Shown: piece by piece, positions 51,458 to 61,421 of the stretch | How positions within the stretch are numbered: position 1 is the stretch's first letter | Layout: every line of letters starts with the position of its first letter | Assembly: GCA_943788245.1 (NCBI GenBank) | Contig: CALSPN010000026.1 | Location: 62,001 to 126,000, forward strand | DNA from: an uncultured Verrucomicrobiae bacterium | GTDB taxonomy: Bacteria > Verrucomicrobiota > Verrucomicrobiia > Limisphaerales > AAA164-E04 | DNA: 64,000 bases | Reading direction: 5' to 3' | Program-made: the position numbers and the translations under genes | The notes under the pieces: generated by a model | Databases searched by the model: none | What the model was told of the DNA's origin: nothing | What the model saw: the letters and a program-made list of their open reading frames with translations, nothing else

Positions 51458-52108
51458 TTAAAATGCTTCCGGCTTCAAGTTTTTTCCCAGATAAAGCACT
51501 TCTTCCCTGGGCAAATCCGCATACTCCAGTTTGCGGAACCCTATTTTTTTAAAAAAGGATAGCGCACTGTGGTTTTCCGGATGCATTCCCAGATGAACGC
51601 CAGGACAGCCTTGCTTTTGAAGCACCTGAAATAATTCCTGGATCCAGTTACTTCCGTTTCCCATGCCTCGAACATGCTCGAGCAATGCAATATGAAAATG
51701 AGCAGGATAGTCATGCAACCATTCGGGACGATACATTGAATAATCGAACAGGGAAGCCAACAAGGCATCGTCTGGACTGTCAGATGTTCCATCATGAAGC
51801 TGAACTTGCCTGCCCTTTTGGATTCCTGGAAGCCACTCAGTCAAGAACCAGTTTTGATAGCTTACTGTGTCACTGACGGCCGCAAGATATCCACAAAGCC
51901 CAAGATTGTTCTCCATGACCCAAACCATCTCTGGCTGATGATGCAGGTAGGAGCCCAGATAAAGATCACCAAGCAGGAGGGTATCTTCGTATATATGGCG
52001 GGCATCGTGACCTGCATTTGCAGTTCGGATACAAATTTGATAGAGAGCCTTTTTGTCTCCAGCTTGATAAGGGCGTTTGTCGGGGTGATTGTGTTGTATT
52101 AAGCTCAT
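51458..52108 (-). CDS. GNAT-family N-acetyltransferase
   Basis: 216 residues from the ATG at 52108; the frame is open further upstream but would run into ftsH. The GNAT fold is visible from YQAGDKKALYQICIRTANAG through WVMENNLGLCGYLAAV and HIALLEHVRGMGNGSNWI to the acetyl-CoA-side GVHLGMHPENHSALSFFKKIGFRKLEY. This subtype resembles the acetyltransferase part of O-GlcNAcase-like proteins. Pairing with the SIS gene suggests an aminosugar substrate, which is an inference. It is divergent from ftsH. Confidence 0.87.
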   Translation of the reverse strand: MSLIQHNHPDKRPYQAGDKKALYQICIRTANAGHDARHIYEDTLLLGDLYLGSYLHHQPEMVWVMENNLGLCGYLAAVSDTVSYQNWFLTEWLPGIQKGRQVQLHDGTSDSPDDALLASLFDYSMYRPEWLHDYPAHFHIALLEHVRGMGNGSNWIQELFQVLQKQGCPGVHLGMHPENHSALSFFKKIGFRKLEYADLPREEVLYLGKNLKPEAF

Positions 52109-52267
52109 GTATGCGGAGTTTAAAATATCTTTTGCGCTCGAAGCCAAAGAGCGCAGGAAAAACGACAGGTTGATTGAGATAAAGCACGGCGTTACAGAAA
52201 CAATGAGGTCCATGGTATAGATGGTTGCATCCAACATGCGCAAGGTGTAACGTCTACATAATTTACG

Positions 52268-54328
52268 ATGCCAAAGAACGCACCAAAAAATAACAAACCA
52301 GACGAAGACAACGAAAATGGCGAAATGAAAGTTCCGCCAAAGACTCTTCTGATCTGGATAGCCATCCTGGGACTTATTCCATTGATCATGTTCCTGCAAC
52401 GCCAGAATGAAGCTGGTAATCAGGAAACCATCAACTATGCCGAGCTACAGTTCATGGTCGAAAACGACCTCGTGGAAAAAGGTGTGATCAACTACGACCC
52501 TCAGAGTCGCCTTCAGGAGATTACTGGTCTTTATAAAGAACACACGGTCAGCAACGGCGGACAGATAGACTATATATTGGATGAGGAACAAGCTCAGTCA
52601 CTGAAGGCCTTTCACATCAAGACAGTCTTGATGGAACCTCTTGAGATAAAGATGCTTGAAAGCTCAAAATTTCGGGCTACCCAACCAAATACCATGCTGA
52701 CGGGTTTCCTGTTTTCTATTTTACCGTTCCTGATCATTGCAGCTCTCGTTTACTTCTTTCTCATCAGACAGATACGCAACGCAGGCAAGGGAGCACTGAG
52801 TTTTGGAAAAAGCAAGGCCCGCATGCTGAGCAAAGATAAGAATCGCACCACTTTCAAGGATGTTGCAGGTGTGGATGAAGCCAAGGAGGAGGTTTCCGAG
52901 CTGGTAGAATTCCTGAAAGATCCGAAAAAATTCCAGAAACTCGGAGGTCGTATCCCAAAAGGAATCCTAATGATAGGCTCACCCGGCACAGGCAAGACAC
53001 TCCTGGCCAAGGCAATTGCAGGGGAAGCGGATGCATCTTTTTTCAGTATCAGTGGATCCGATTTCGTCGAGATGTTTGTTGGCGTAGGAGCAAGTCGAGT
53101 AAGGGACATGTTTGAGCAGGCCCGCAAGAGCACCCCGTGTCTTATTTTCATTGATGAAATCGATGCAGTGGGTCGCAGCCGCGGTCATGGACTGGGCGGC
53201 GGCAACGACGAGCGTGAACAGACGCTAAATGCGTTGCTCGTGGAGATGGACGGATTCGACACACAGGAGGGAATCATCATTATTGCGGCAACCAATCGCC
53301 CGGATGTGCTGGACCCGGCGCTGCTTCGGCCCGGTCGATTTGATCGCCAGATTTCCGTTAATCTACCCGACATCAAAGGTCGTGAGCAGATCCTCAAGGT
53401 CCATGCCAAGAATGTCAAACTGGGCCCAGATGTGGACCTGGGCGTCATAGCACGAGGCACTCCGGGCTATTCCGGCGCAGAGCTGGCCAATCTTCTCAAC
53501 GAAGCTGCGCTCATTGCCGCACGCGCCAATCGTAAATCCATCGGCATGTTGGAATTGGAAGAAGCTCGTGACAAAGTGAGGTGGGGTCGTGAGCGAAGAA
53601 GTCTGGCCATGACAGACGAGGACAAGAAAATCACTGCATGGCACGAAGCAGGCCATGCCATTGTCAATGTCATGCTGGAGCACACCCACCCTCTTCACAA
53701 GGTCACCATCATTCCTCGTGGGCAGTCTCTGGGTTCCACAATGTCGCTTCCAAAGCAGGATATTTTAAATCGTCAGAAAAAAGAAATGGAGGACATGATT
53801 GCCGTCACCATGGCAGGCCGCATCGCAGAGGAAGTTGTCACAAATGATATGTCCACAGGAGCTGCAGGTGATATTCAGCAAGCCACCCAATTGGCGAAGG
53901 CCATGGTTTGTCAATACGGCATGAGCAAACGCCTGGGAATGGTTCAATATGGAGGAGACGACAGCGATTACGTTTTTCTGGGTAAGGACATGGCAAGATC
54001 AAAGGCCTACAGCGAGCATACCTCTCAGGAAATCGATACAGAGGTGAAGCGACTGATCGATGATGGTTTCAACACAGCAAAGACTTTGATCGATGACAAC
54101 AGGCCAAAACTTGAATTGATTGCCAACAGCCTTCTGGAATACGAAACACTGGATGGGGCTCAAGTCGAAGAAATCGTTCGTACGGGAAAGTTCAATCCGC
54201 CTCAAGCACCAGCGGATCCGCCCACTCCACCCATGGGGGCTCAGGCCGTCACGTCAACACCCGAGCCTGAGACACCCAAAACTGAATTGGACCCAGGATT
54301 TGGAGGAGCGTCTCCAGCGACTGCCTGA
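52268..54328 (+). CDS. ftsH: ATP-dependent zinc metalloprotease FtsH
   Basis: 686 residues. Membrane helices lie at about 27-43 and 143-166 around a periplasmic domain. The AAA+ module has Walker A GSPGTGKT near residue 237, Walker [12 protein letters not shown], and the second region of homology [20 protein letters not shown]. The zinc site is HEAGH near residue 460, with the third ligand later in [12 protein letters not shown]. The C-terminal tail is Pro-rich. It degrades membrane and regulatory proteins. A fully intact gene, which contrasts with the disrupted genes elsewhere in the window. Confidence 0.98.
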   Translation: MPKNAPKNNKPDEDNENGEMKVPPKTLLIWIAILGLIPLIMFLQRQNEAGNQETINYAELQFMVENDLVEKGVINYDPQSRLQEITGLYKEHTVSNGGQIDYILDEEQAQSLKAFHIKTVLMEPLEIKMLESSKFRATQPNTMLTGFLFSILPFLIIAALVYFFLIRQIRNAGKGALSFGKSKARMLSKDKNRTTFKDVAGVDEAKEEVSELVEFLKDPKKFQKLGGRIPKGILMIGSPGTGKTLLAKAIAGEADASFFSISGSDFVEMFVGVGASRVRDMFEQARKSTPCLIFIDEIDAVGRSRGHGLGGGNDEREQTLNALLVEMDGFDTQEGIIIIAATNRPDVLDPALLRPGRFDRQISVNLPDIKGREQILKVHAKNVKLGPDVDLGVIARGTPGYSGAELANLLNEAALIAARANRKSIGMLELEEARDKVRWGRERRSLAMTDEDKKITAWHEAGHAIVNVMLEHTHPLHKVTIIPRGQSLGSTMSLPKQDILNRQKKEMEDMIAVTMAGRIAEEVVTNDMSTGAAGDIQQATQLAKAMVCQYGMSKRLGMVQYGGDDSDYVFLGKDMARSKAYSEHTSQEIDTEVKRLIDDGFNTAKTLIDDNRPKLELIANSLLEYETLDGAQVEEIVRTGKFNPPQAPADPPTPPMGAQAVTSTPEPETPKTELDPGFGGASPATA

Positions 54329-54342
54329 CCTAGGAATTGCTG

Positions 54343-55077
54343 ATGAGTGGAAAGGACACCCGCCATCCTTTGATCATCGCGCCGTCCTTGCTAGCGGCGC
54401 ATTTTGGCCATTTTCACAGGGATTCAGAGCGCGTCGGACGTTCTGGAGCGGAATGGCTTCATCTGGACATCATGGATGGGCATTTCGTGCCCAACCTGAG
54501 CTTTGGTCCAGATGTGGTCAAGGCCCTGAGAAAGCACTCTTCCTTGCTGTTCGACGTTCACCTGATGTGTTCAAAACCTGATACCCTGCTGAAGCTTTTT
54601 AAAGAAGCAGGAGCAGATGCCATCACGATTCATGCAGAGTTGGGCAGGAGAGTAGAGGATCTCATCTGGCAGATTCGTTCATTAAATCGAAAAGTAGGTC
54701 TGGCGGTGAACCCGCCTACTTCCATCAAAGATGCAGAACCTTATCTGGATAAGATTGATCTTCTTTTGGTGATGACAGTCAACCCAGGATTTGGAGGGCA
54801 ATCGTTCATTGAAGAAACACTGCCTAAAATCCAACAAGCTCAAAAATGGAGGAAGGACCGCAAGCTCAATTTCCGCATCCAGGTGGACGGAGGTATCAAC
54901 GACAAAACAGGCGCCATGTGCGCTCGCGAGGGTGCAGATACATTCGTGAGTGGATCCCATTTATTCAAACAACGAAACATGCGATATGGAGTGAAAAAAT
55001 TGCGTCGAGCCTGCCATGAGGCAACTGAATTTTCAGAACGCATGAATTCAGAACGCATGAAAACAGTCCAGTCATAG
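54343..55077 (+). CDS. rpe: Ribulose-phosphate 3-epimerase
   Basis: 244 residues from the ATG at 54343, with TAGGA about 7 nt upstream. IIAPSLLAAHF, LHLDIMDGHFVPNLSFGPDVV, FDVHLMCSKPD, VNPGFGGQSFIEE and VDGGINDKT are the TIM-barrel metal and phosphate motifs. It interconverts ribulose-5-phosphate and xylulose-5-phosphate in the pentose phosphate pathway. It starts 14 nt after ftsH, so co-transcription is likely. Confidence 0.97.
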   Translation: MSGKDTRHPLIIAPSLLAAHFGHFHRDSERVGRSGAEWLHLDIMDGHFVPNLSFGPDVVKALRKHSSLLFDVHLMCSKPDTLLKLFKEAGADAITIHAELGRRVEDLIWQIRSLNRKVGLAVNPPTSIKDAEPYLDKIDLLLVMTVNPGFGGQSFIEETLPKIQQAQKWRKDRKLNFRIQVDGGINDKTGAMCAREGADTFVSGSHLFKQRNMRYGVKKLRRACHEATEFSERMNSERMKTVQS

Positions 55078-55119
55078 GGAATATTTACAGGGCCGATCGA
55101 ATCAGGATTCACTGATTCC

Positions 55120-55764
55120 TTATTCAGTATTTTTGGGAGGCGCTCCTCTGGTAATGAATGCAACGATGTCCTTCAGGTCTTGCAGTGAATACAAGCGGAC
55201 GATGCTCTGCATTAATCCACCCTCGATATCTCTAACATCATAACCACGCATTCCGGTTTGGTATTTCCTCAATTGCTCCATCAAATACCAATCTTCCTGC
55301 ACGTTCAATGGTGGCGCCTTCAGGCTCTGATTTCCCTGCCCTTGAGCCCCATGGCAACTTGAGCAAACGGCAAACAGCAGTTTCCCTCTTTCAGGATTCC
55401 CTCGTATCAACTTGAGATGATCGGGTGCCGGCAGAGATTCGATATGTGCCGCAAGCTCCTTCCAGATAATGGGATTGTCGTATTGCTTTACGACGGAGTG
55501 CATTAAGAATTCGCTCTTGTTTTGTTCTTTTGCACCACGTATCCCTTGCTTGAATTTACTTAATTGATGCATCACATACCAGGAAGGCAACCCATCGAGG
55601 ATTGGACCGCGTTGCATTTCCCGGGTGCTATGGCAAACCATGCATGAGTCATATACTTCAGATGATCTGGTGCTTGCCCTTGAAATTTGTGATTCAGCAA
55701 GCGTGGGGCTCAAGGGAACCATCAAAAGCGCGATACAGGACACGACTCGTTTGAGTTGGGACAT
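55120..55764 (-). CDS. Di-heme cytochrome c
   Basis: 214 residues from the ATG at 55764, giving a signal peptide that ends near TLAES. Two c-type heme sites are CMVCH (C41, C44, H45) and CSSCH (C134, C137, H138), each followed by a short cytochrome-c4-like domain with candidate axial methionines (for example LMHSVV and MQSIVRLY). Periplasmic electron carrier, perhaps for a terminal oxidase. A longer start is possible but would bury the signal peptide. Confidence 0.92.
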   Translation of the reverse strand: MSQLKRVVSCIALLMVPLSPTLAESQISRASTRSSEVYDSCMVCHSTREMQRGPILDGLPSWYVMHQLSKFKQGIRGAKEQNKSEFLMHSVVKQYDNPIIWKELAAHIESLPAPDHLKLIRGNPERGKLLFAVCSSCHGAQGQGNQSLKAPPLNVQEDWYLMEQLRKYQTGMRGYDVRDIEGGLMQSIVRLYSLQDLKDIVAFITRGAPPKNTE

Positions 55765-55851
55765 GCCTGATCGAAAGATTTGGTGTATTGCAAAAGCTCG
55801 CATTTTTCCTACCATAACCCAATGCACAGCCATGAGCCAGATCATGATTGA

Positions 55852-56574
55852 ATGAACAGGAGAACACGACAGCACCAATCAGCATTTACACTGATCGAAT
55901 TGCTGGTAGTGATCGCGATCATTGCCATTCTGGCCTCCATGCTGCTGCCAGCGCTGAGTAAGGCGAAGGAGCAGGGAAAACGTGCCGTCTGCAAATCCAA
56001 TCAACGTCAGGTCGTGTTGACGATGCTGATGTATGCCAATGACAATGAGCAAAAATTTCCGGAAGGTCTGAGAGACAACGGAGTTGAGCATTTCTCCTTC
56101 ATACACTCCAGAGTCTTTGATTACATGCGTGTCAGTGGCGGTTTATCGACAAATTCCTTCAGTTGCCCAAACAACCAGAAGTGGTTTCGTGTGCAGCCCG
56201 GCGTAGGCTACCGTCTGGGCTATTACTTTCTCTGGGGGCACGGGACCGACAAGGACCCACGTGACCGCAGTGCCGATTATCAGGATGATCCATGGCCATG
56301 GGATTCCCCTCAGCGAGCCACAGATGATCCAAACCTTCCCATGATCAGTGATGTTATTGAGAAAGGCACCGTGAATCCCCCCATTACCTCGTCACCTCAC
56401 GGCGCCACAGGGCCGGTTAAAAGTGGCGAGAACTCATTTCCTGAGCCTGAAACCATCAAATCTCAAGGTGGCCATGTCGGCTTGGTTGACGGTTCCGTCA
56501 ACTGGCGAAAACAATCAGAGATGCGACCCCACAATGCCACTATCCCTTCAGGTCGCATCATTGGATATTGGTAA
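55852..56574 (+). CDS. Prepilin-type cleavage/methylation secreted protein
   Basis: 240 residues. The leader cleavage motif [29 protein letters not shown] is canonical, with Glu +5. The passenger ([30 protein letters not shown] ... [13 protein letters not shown]) is the PVC-type domain seen also at 39.2-40.1 kb. The two are homologous but divergent. It is divergent from the cytochrome gene and overlaps the ribulokinase region only upstream of that gene's ATG. Confidence 0.92.
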   Translation: MNRRTRQHQSAFTLIELLVVIAIIAILASMLLPALSKAKEQGKRAVCKSNQRQVVLTMLMYANDNEQKFPEGLRDNGVEHFSFIHSRVFDYMRVSGGLSTNSFSCPNNQKWFRVQPGVGYRLGYYFLWGHGTDKDPRDRSADYQDDPWPWDSPQRATDDPNLPMISDVIEKGTVNPPITSSPHGATGPVKSGENSFPEPETIKSQGGHVGLVDGSVNWRKQSEMRPHNATIPSGRIIGYW

Positions 56575-56603
56575 TCAAATATCGAACAAAACCCCCGAAG
56601 AAA

Positions 56604-58280
56604 ATGTCACCCACAAGTTATGCTTTAGGACTGGATTACGGCACCAATTCAGTGAGATGCCTTATCATTGACGCTCAAAGCGGCCAGGAAGCAGCAAGTG
56701 CTGTGGCCCTTTATGAGCATGGACAGCAAGGGATTGTAAGCAACCCGAAAATACCTGATTTGGCGCGCCAGCATCCAGAGGATTATTTGAAGGGGGCCGT
56801 TGCCTCGGTGAAAAAGGCATTAATATTAGCAGCGGAAAACAATGCACAATTCCATCCTGATCAGATTCTGGGAATTGGTATCGACGCGACTGGCAGCACT
56901 CCCATGCCTATCGACAAAAATGGGAATTCCCTTGTCAGGCAGCCCCAGTTTGCTGATGAGCCTGCTGCCATGGCGTGGCTATGGAAAGATCATACGGCAT
57001 CCGAAGAAGCACAAAAGCTGACTGCAGCAGCCTCCGTGGATAAACCTGAGTATCTCGAGAAATGCGGCGGCAACTATTCATCAGAGTGGTTCTGGGCAAA
57101 ACTGTGGCGCTGTGTGCAGTCAAATCCAGAAGTGGTTGCCGCTGCATATAGCTGGATTGAAATATCCGATTGGATACCGGCAATTTTAACCGGCAAAGAA
57201 CAAAACCCTGTTCGAAACATTTGTGCTGCTGGCCATAAAGCCCTCTACAACACAGATTGGGGGGGCTATCCCGACGAGGCTTTTCTGGCAGCACGGCACC
57301 CAGAGCTGGCAAGAATCAGAAGATCTCTGGACGGTGCCATAGTCCAGCCAATCCACGAACCAGCAGGACATTTGAGTCCATCCTGGGCATCGAAATTGGG
57401 GCTGAAGCCAGGAACTCCCATTGCGACAGGAGCATTGGATGCCCACATGGGAGCAGTTGGCTGTGGAATCAAGCAAGGTACCATGGTCAAGATCATGGGA
57501 ACTTCGACTTGCGATATTATCGTAGCACCACAAATACAGGAACTACCGTTCATTCCTGGGTTATGTGGAATTGTGTCTGAGTCCGTCTTGCCCGATCATC
57601 ATGGATTAGAGGCAGGACAATCTGCTGTTGGCGATTTATTTGGTTGGTGGGTAGATACCATTCTAGGTGATTCCGCTCATACGCATGCTTCCTTGACTGA
57701 TGAAGCAATTTTACTGAAACCTGGAGAAACTGGTTTATTGGCTCTGGACTGGAATAATGGAAATAGATGCCTGCTGTGCGATCCACAGCTCACGGGACTG
57801 ATCCTAGGCCAAACCATACAAACCAGACCATCAGAGATATACCGTGCATTGATCGAAGCTACTGCATTTGGAGCGAGGATGATTCTTGAGCAAATGGCCC
57901 GCCATGGGATTCCGGTAAATAAAGTCATTGCTTGTGGTGGCTTGGCAGAACAAAACCCCATGCTCATGCAAATTTATGCAGATATTACACATTGCGAGAT
58001 CCTGATTTCCGGCTCCAATCAAACGTGTGCACTGGGGGGAGCCATCGCAGGAAGTGTGGTTGGAGGCATTTACCCAGACATCATGACAGCTCAAAGCCAT
58101 TTAACCTATACCAAACCAATAAGTTACAAGCCGGACCAGGCCTCAAGGATCGTTTACGATTGTTTGTTCAATCTTTACCGGCAGCTGCACGATTCATTCG
58201 GCGCTCAATCGAATCCCAATCCCAGCATGCACGGCGTCATGAAAGAGCTTCTACTGATCCGCCAAAAAGAACGGATTTAA
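56604..58280 (+). CDS. araB: Ribulokinase (FGGY family)
   Basis: 558 residues from the ATG at 56604; an in-frame ATG at 56568 overlaps the preceding gene. The ATP-binding phosphate motif is ALGLDYGTNSVRCLI, ribulokinase-type GIDATGSTPMPID follows, and TGALDAHMGAVGCG and KVIACGGLAEQNPMLMQIYADIT are the FGGY signatures. It phosphorylates L-ribulose in arabinose catabolism. araA and araD are not adjacent, so the pathway is dispersed or the enzyme has a related pentulose substrate. Confidence 0.94.
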   Translation: MSPTSYALGLDYGTNSVRCLIIDAQSGQEAASAVALYEHGQQGIVSNPKIPDLARQHPEDYLKGAVASVKKALILAAENNAQFHPDQILGIGIDATGSTPMPIDKNGNSLVRQPQFADEPAAMAWLWKDHTASEEAQKLTAAASVDKPEYLEKCGGNYSSEWFWAKLWRCVQSNPEVVAAAYSWIEISDWIPAILTGKEQNPVRNICAAGHKALYNTDWGGYPDEAFLAARHPELARIRRSLDGAIVQPIHEPAGHLSPSWASKLGLKPGTPIATGALDAHMGAVGCGIKQGTMVKIMGTSTCDIIVAPQIQELPFIPGLCGIVSESVLPDHHGLEAGQSAVGDLFGWWVDTILGDSAHTHASLTDEAILLKPGETGLLALDWNNGNRCLLCDPQLTGLILGQTIQTRPSEIYRALIEATAFGARMILEQMARHGIPVNKVIACGGLAEQNPMLMQIYADITHCEILISGSNQTCALGGAIAGSVVGGIYPDIMTAQSHLTYTKPISYKPDQASRIVYDCLFNLYRQLHDSFGAQSNPNPSMHGVMKELLLIRQKERI

Positions 58281-58295
58281 GCCGTTCTTTCTTTC
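58266..58295 (+). terminator. Rho-independent terminator of araB
   Basis: AAAGAACGG / CCGTTCTTT (9 bp) with a seven-base loop overlaps the last codons and stop of araB and is followed by CTTTC, a modest T-tract. Confidence 0.65.
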
Positions 58296-58793
58296 ACAGC
58301 ACTTCCCATAATCAAGCTCCGATGCATTGAAACTCTCAAGCCTCCATCAGAATGCGTGAATGAAAAATCGAATACGATCACCCAAAGGGATGCAAATAAA
58401 GATAGTGCCGCTGAAAAGTCACCTCCACACAACGGTTTCGGAAGAAACTTGAAATGAACTGATTTCTACCTAAAATTCTTTTCTGGAAATCATAAGCCTC
58501 AGAAAATCAAGGGCTCGAAAAGAATCTTTCGGTATTTTTCAACTAACCTCATCACCGAAATATTTGGATAAGAAGCAACCAGGGCCATCAACTATCGGTA
58601 CGCGCAAAGAACATTGCCAAAACCACACGCATCCATTTCGATCTGAAAACCCGACCCCTGCTCAGCCGAAGTAGCGAAGAAAGGCAGGAAACAATATACT
58701 TCTTTTTGCAGTCAGATGTATCTTTCAAATTCATCGAAGTAATGGCCGCTGGAGATTCGAGCAGATTTCACAACAAAAAAATTTAACGAGAAC
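58296..58793 (+). other. Intergenic region before the Hpt gene
   Basis: About 500 bases, AT-rich in the last part. I see no reading frame, repeat or known RNA motif. Probably carries the Hpt promoter. Confidence 0.4.
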
Positions 58794-59174
58794 ATGACTG
58801 AGAATCTGAGGAAAGAAATTGATGAATTGTCCACAAAGTTAAAGGGCCTTTATCGTGACATTGGAAAGGATGGCACCATGGAGTTGGTTGCAGATTTTCT
58901 CGAGAGCACTCCTGAGAGGTTGAATGAAATGTTAGAGAGTCTGAACTCGCCTGACCTGAAAAATTTAAGAAGACTTGCTCATTCTTACAGGTCTGTCTGC
59001 CAGATTTACGGCTTGAATTTGATGTCAAGTGTTTGTGCAGATCTGGAGAAATCCGCCTTGGAGGAAGACAAGGTGTCTTCTGAAAAACTGATTAAAGAAA
59101 TTAAAGAACTCTTCAAGGCGGTCGTGCCAGTGATGAAGGGGAATCATTGCTCGAAAGAAATTGGAGAGAAATAA
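58794..59174 (+). CDS. Hpt-domain (histidine phosphotransfer) protein
   Basis: 126 residues, all-helical. LVADFLESTPERLNEMLESLNSPDLKNLRRLAHSYRSVCQIYGLNLMSSVCADLEKSA matches the HPT four-helix bundle. H63 in RRLAHSYRS is at the phosphorylated position; the usual HxLKGS is degenerate here (Y for L, R for K). It may relay phosphate for a hybrid kinase elsewhere. No receiver gene is adjacent, although a response regulator is about 4 kb downstream. Confidence 0.72.
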   Translation: MTENLRKEIDELSTKLKGLYRDIGKDGTMELVADFLESTPERLNEMLESLNSPDLKNLRRLAHSYRSVCQIYGLNLMSSVCADLEKSALEEDKVSSEKLIKEIKELFKAVVPVMKGNHCSKEIGEK

Positions 59175-59292
59175 AAAGCTGTATTGAGCTCAGTCCAGGT
59201 CTCGCTCAGAACAACTCTCAATTCTATTTCACCTCCTTCTTCTAACAGGCAGTTGTTGACTTCCCCGCACGATCTCCGTTTCAATCTTGCCT

Positions 59293-60177
59293 ATGATTAA
59301 GTCAATGACCGGCTATGGCCGGGGAGAGAGCGTGGACAAAGGGTATCGAGTGGTTGCGGAAATCAATTCTGTCAACCGAAAACAACTCGAATTTGCAATG
59401 TCTTTACCTCGGGAATTTGACGCCCTGGAGGGCAAGCTACGCTCTTATTTGAGTGGTTTTCTGTCAAGAGGACGAGTTCAGGTGAGGGTACAACTATCCG
59501 ATCTGGAAGGCAACGATTGCGCAGAACCCCGCATCAACCAGCAATTAGCTGAAACCTCTATCAAATCGCTTCAATCACTCGCGTCCAAGATGGGCACAAG
59601 GACGGAGGTCAATTTGGAGCTTCTGACCCGTATTCCAGGTGTCTTGAAAATTGATCCGAAAATCCCGGATGCAGAGAGCATCTGGTCGACCCTGAAATCA
59701 GCCGTTGAACAAGCCATGAAAGGTTTGATTTCAATGAGAGAAACCGAAGGCAAGCACCTTCACAAGGATTTGACAGAACGTATCAAGTCCATGCGTGAAT
59801 CCCTTGCACAAATCCAGACGAAAGCTTCAGAGCTGCCGGCTAAGCATCGACAACTATTGATGGATCGATTGAAGCATGCGGGACTTGAACAGATCGACCT
59901 CACCGATGAACGCATACTGAAAGAACTGGTCTTATTTGCTGACAAAAGCGATATAACCGAAGAAATCACCCGGCTTGAAAGCCATTTTGAACATTTCAAC
60001 TCACTTTGTGAGAAGCAGCAACAAGTTGGTCGCAGTCTGGATTTTCTGGCGCAAGAAATGTTCAGAGAAATTAATACGATCGGATCCAAAGCTTCCAACC
60101 ATGAAATCGCACACATTGTGGTAACGTTAAAAACGGAATTGGAAAAATTCCGCGAACAAGTGCAAAATCTTGAATAA
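59293..60177 (+). CDS. yicC: YicC-family endoribonuclease-like protein
   Basis: 294 residues from the ATG at 59293. IKSMTGYGRGE opens the family, with AEINSVNRKQLEF, LSRGRVQVRVQL and the C-terminal LDFLAQEMFREINTIGSKASNHEIAHIVVTLKTELEKFREQVQNLE. YicC proteins cleave or bind RNA and are involved in sRNA turnover in E. coli. It is first in the operon yicC-gmk-coaC. Confidence 0.95.
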   Translation: MIKSMTGYGRGESVDKGYRVVAEINSVNRKQLEFAMSLPREFDALEGKLRSYLSGFLSRGRVQVRVQLSDLEGNDCAEPRINQQLAETSIKSLQSLASKMGTRTEVNLELLTRIPGVLKIDPKIPDAESIWSTLKSAVEQAMKGLISMRETEGKHLHKDLTERIKSMRESLAQIQTKASELPAKHRQLLMDRLKHAGLEQIDLTDERILKELVLFADKSDITEEITRLESHFEHFNSLCEKQQQVGRSLDFLAQEMFREINTIGSKASNHEIAHIVVTLKTELEKFREQVQNLE

Positions 60178-60215
60178 GGAGCCATACTATCGCTACCAGT
60201 CAACATATCCCCCTT

Positions 60216-60833
60216 TTGCTTTTGATTACGGCGCCTTCAGGTTCTGGCAAAACCACCCTGTGCCAGAATTTAATGAATGCAGAACCACAGGTAAGCCGGG
60301 TCATTACCTGCACCACGCGCTCCCCCAGAGCCAACGAGAAGCAAGGGGTTGATTATCACTTTCTGGACAAGAAGGCTTTTGAGGAGGGAATCCAGAACGC
60401 CGATTTTCTGGAATATGCCGAGGTCTATGGGAACCATTATGGAACTCGAAAGAAGGATATCTTTAATCAACTTGAAGAAGGCCACGATATATTGCTCAAT
60501 ATCGACGTGCAAGGGGCAGAAAATATTCGTAACCACGCAAAACATGACCCAAAACTCCATAAATCTCTCGTCACCGTATTCCTGAGCCCTCCGAGTTTTG
60601 GTGAACTTGAAAGTAGACTAAGAAACCGGGATACCGATCAACAAGAGGTGATTCTCAAGCGACTGGCTCACGCAAAAAGAGAAATTGAGCATTGGGAGTT
60701 CTTTGATTTCCTGATTATATCGGGTTCTGTGAAAGAAGATTTACGCAGGCTGCAAGGCATCGTTCAATCGGAACGCTTGAAAGCGCATCGTCAACAGCTT
60801 CCCGCTGCGATTCAAAATGCGTTGGAAAATTGA
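60216..60833 (+). CDS. gmk: Guanylate kinase
   Basis: 205 residues from a TTG. ITAPSGSGKTTL is the P-loop. TRSPRANEKQGVDYHFLD, EYAEVYGNHYGT, DVQGAENIR and SRLRNRDTDQQEVILKRL are GMP-binding and lid motifs. It phosphorylates GMP to GDP. The start is uncertain: an AAGGAG lies upstream with a codon ATC at 60189 seven bases later and in frame (ATSQHIPLLLLITAPSG), so initiation may be at ATC or at an ATG misread in the consensus. It begins about 38 nt after yicC. Confidence 0.93.
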   Translation: MLLITAPSGSGKTTLCQNLMNAEPQVSRVITCTTRSPRANEKQGVDYHFLDKKAFEEGIQNADFLEYAEVYGNHYGTRKKDIFNQLEEGHDILLNIDVQGAENIRNHAKHDPKLHKSLVTVFLSPPSFGELESRLRNRDTDQQEVILKRLAHAKREIEHWEFFDFLIISGSVKEDLRRLQGIVQSERLKAHRQQLPAAIQNALEN

Positions 60834-60855
60834 CTTAACAAAACGCATAGGAAAA

Positions 60856-61398
60856 ATGAGCAAGAAGATCGCACTCGGTGTCACAGGCTCAATTGCTGCT
60901 CACAAAGCCATTGATATTGCCAGCGAACTCACCAAAAAAGGACATCAAATCACAGTCATAATGACTCAGGATGCACAAAGATTCATCACTCCTCTGCCGT
61001 TCAAAACACTTTCACGCCGCCCTGTCATCACCGACTTATATGACGAAGAAGATGGTTGGAAACCTGCGCATATTCGTTTAGCAGATGAGGCAGACCTGCT
61101 TTTAGTCGCGCCCGCCACAGCAAAGACGATAGCTGGTTTATCATTGGGATTGGCAAACGATGCACTGACATGCGTTGCACTCGCTTTGAATCCAGAGGCG
61201 AAAGTCCTGCTCGCTCCTGCCATGAACGGTAAAATGTGGCAGCACCCCGCCACTCAAGCACACGTCAGCACCTTGACTGCACGAGGAGCTCAATTTATTG
61301 GCCCTGAGGAGGGTATGTTATCATGCGGTTACGAGGGTATTGGCAGGTTGTGGAAAACCCATGAAATCGTAGATAAGGCATTGGAATTGCTAGCATAG
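60856..61398 (+). CDS. coaC: Phosphopantothenoylcysteine decarboxylase (CoaC-type flavoprotein)
   Basis: 180 residues from the ATG at 60856. ALGVTGSIAAHKAIDIASEL is the FMN-binding start. MTQDAQRFITPL, RPVITDLYDE, HIRLADEADLLLVAPATAKTIAGL and APAMNGKMW with the catalytic Cys region GMLSCGYEGIGRL match CoaC or the decarboxylase half of CoaBC. The synthetase half (CoaB) is absent, so a separate coaB must exist. It starts 23 nt after gmk, leaving no room for rpoZ. Confidence 0.92.
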   Translation: MSKKIALGVTGSIAAHKAIDIASELTKKGHQITVIMTQDAQRFITPLPFKTLSRRPVITDLYDEEDGWKPAHIRLADEADLLLVAPATAKTIAGLSLGLANDALTCVALALNPEAKVLLAPAMNGKMWQHPATQAHVSTLTARGAQFIGPEEGMLSCGYEGIGRLWKTHEIVDKALELLA

Positions 61399-61421
61399 AT
61401 CCAATGTTCTGATCTCGCGCC

